Shown piece by piece: positions 62,994-64,000 of a DNA stretch of 64,000 nt. Under the pieces are notes generated by a model. It was not told the DNA's origin and searched no databases. It saw nothing but the letters and a program-made list of their open reading frames with translations. The position numbers and the translations under genes are program-made. The DNA is from Bdellovibrionota bacterium (GTDB taxonomy: Bacteria > Bdellovibrionota_C > UBA2361 > JAFLCA01), in the NCBI GenBank assembly GCA_030584005.1, contig CP129486.1:1305556-1369555 (forward strand), in the 5' to 3' direction. Position 1 is the first letter of the stretch. Each line of letters opens with the position of its first letter.

Positions 62994-64000
62994 ATGGATC
63001 CGATGCTTGCCGCTATCCCGCAGGATTCTGTACTGCGGGCGTTCCCGCTCCGTGACGAAACGGTTGCGCTGATCCGTCGCCAGAAGCGTTTCGACATGCT
63101 GGTTGTGGGAGGGGGGCTGCAGGGAACCGTAATGGCCTGGCTTGCAGCTCTGCACGGGCTCTCAGTTGTGCTGCTTGAGCGTGCCCACCACGCTTCGGGG
63201 TATTCGAGCTTCGTCCCTCCGATTCTCGACTTGGGGGTATTGCAAGGGGGTGCCAGCCTCATCCGACAGCGCAAGAGGCGGATGCAACTTGCCGCAGACT
63301 GGCGCACCGTCGCTCCTCATCTTGTGACCACGCAAGCTGCGGATTCGGCGTTTGCTGGCCGTGGTATAGCGGCTTCGCTTCGGTCCACGCTCTCTGCTCT
63401 GTCGTGGGACAGTCGCTTGTCTGCTCACTGCAATCTCAAGCGCGCAGACGTACCCGCGTACACCATGCACCGACATGATCTTGATTGTGTTGATATCGAG
63501 CGATTGACTCGAGAAACGCTGATTATGGCTCGTCAGGAAGGCGCTGTGTGCCTGAACTATGCCGAAGTACGGAGCATGCAGAGCCGGAGGCGCAGTGTCA
63601 TCACGGTGACGTTTCGGGATTTGCTCGGCGAACATGATTACCAGCTCCAATGTGGAGTCGTGTGCAACTGTGCGGGTTGGGGGGCTTCCTCGCTCGGCCG
63701 GATCACCAGTGGTCAGAGTGGCCGCGAAGAGGTGTGGGATGTCAGAGGACGCGTAGCCGGCAGCTGGCCCTCTGGCCCGCTCATCTTGCACGAGCAGAAC
63801 GGGGAAAGGGCCCTGGTAATGAATCTCCCTGCCGGAGGCACTGGTGTTTGGATCTTCGGGGCCCGCTCGCGGCCTGATCACCTGAAGCATCAGACCGAAA
63901 GCGCTGCCGCATTAAACGCCCTGGCGAACCGGATTGGCCTCAGCCCTCCTACGCTCATTGCGTCGATGCCACGAGTGTCCAGCAGAACACCCTTTGAGGT
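62994..64000 (+). CDS. FAD-dependent oxidoreductase (GlpD-like), 3'-partial
   Basis: Open to the end of the window (335 codons seen). ATG 62994 has aggaga about 10 bp upstream. The Rossmann motif FDMLVVGGGLQGTVMAWLAA HGLSVVLLER identifies a dinucleotide-binding FAD domain, with a second strand VVCNCAGWGAS and the DAO/GlpD-like body (HRHDLDCVDIERLTRETL). The fit is with glycerol-3-phosphate dehydrogenase or a related amino acid oxidase. The substrate domain is cut off. Confidence 0.75.
   Translation, partial: MDPMLAAIPQDSVLRAFPLRDETVALIRRQKRFDMLVVGGGLQGTVMAWLAALHGLSVVLLERAHHASGYSSFVPPILDLGVLQGGASLIRQRKRRMQLAADWRTVAPHLVTTQAADSAFAGRGIAASLRSTLSALSWDSRLSAHCNLKRADVPAYTMHRHDLDCVDIERLTRETLIMARQEGAVCLNYAEVRSMQSRRRSVITVTFRDLLGEHDYQLQCGVVCNCAGWGASSLGRITSGQSGREEVWDVRGRVAGSWPSGPLILHEQNGERALVMNLPAGGTGVWIFGARSRPDHLKHQTESAAALNALANRIGLSPPTLIASMPRVSSRTPFE

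Noticed and set aside
1..64000. CRISPR array, rRNA, tmRNA or replication origin
   Set aside because: No regularly spaced direct repeats and no recognisable RNA gene or DnaA-box cluster were seen by eye; short tRNAs could still have been missed.

Overview
The window looks like a chromosomal piece of an uncultured Gram-negative bacterium. The envelope content supports this: an outer-membrane-type barrel protein, several lipoproteins, type IV minor pilins, an AmiC-type amidase, a SPOR protein and an O-antigen-type ABC exporter. The order cmk-rpsA, the minor pilins and the mix of MutS, PurHD and a dockerin-type secreted protein would fit a deltaproteobacteria-like lineage (Bdellovibrionota/Myxococcota in the broad sense). 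That placement is inference from gene content only. No rRNA, tRNA or CRISPR array was recognised.

Layout. 1-4.3 kb: the 3' two thirds of ffh (two frameshifts), an M48 lipoprotein protease (frameshifted), a pirin, a dead antitoxin-like gene and a small lipoprotein. 4.3-12.4 kb: a tight seven-gene run (phosphoribosyltransferase, Wzt, Wzm, two GT4 glycosyltransferases, a GT39-like membrane glycosyltransferase with a discoidin-like tail, and a PlsC-type acyltransferase) that probably makes and exports a glycan. 12.4-31 kb: a looser accessory-like stretch with a YSC84/SYLF protein, a barrel protein, a VIT1-like membrane protein, a split Ca2+/H+ exchanger, an APH-like kinase, a split ABC substrate-binding protein, HutD, a secreted beta-helix protein, HIT, HAD, an Flp-like pilin, a DUF6502 protein, a dockerin-repeat protein and a divergent pair of membrane protein and membrane-tethered LuxR-type regulator. 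Palindromic intergenic repeats are scattered here. 31-54 kb: mostly core genes, namely a UPF0104-type flippase, a patatin, a four-gene minor pilin operon, cmk, rpsA, a lone receiver protein, mutS, an amidase, a CCA-type nucleotidyltransferase, a SPOR protein, a PP2C phosphatase fused to a membrane-anchored coiled coil, purH and purD. 54.3-61.6 kb: an island bounded by two identical 312-bp direct repeats, each lying inside a copy of a small secreted-protein gene. It holds an IS91-type transposase remnant, a decayed Rhs fragment, an M20 peptidase and an 845-codon secreted repeat protein. 61.6-64 kb: an MFS transporter divergent from an FAD-dependent oxidoreductase that runs off the window.

A striking global feature is the number of single-base frameshifts in otherwise well-conserved genes (ffh twice, M48, PlsC, Cax, substrate-binding protein). 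Because ffh is essential, at least some are probably sequencing or assembly errors, and the split genes are annotated here as single loci. The most interesting true biology candidates are the direct-repeat island, the dispersed palindrome family, the exporter/glycosyltransferase/acyltransferase operon, the PP2C-coiled-coil fusion and the oversized PilX-like pilin.
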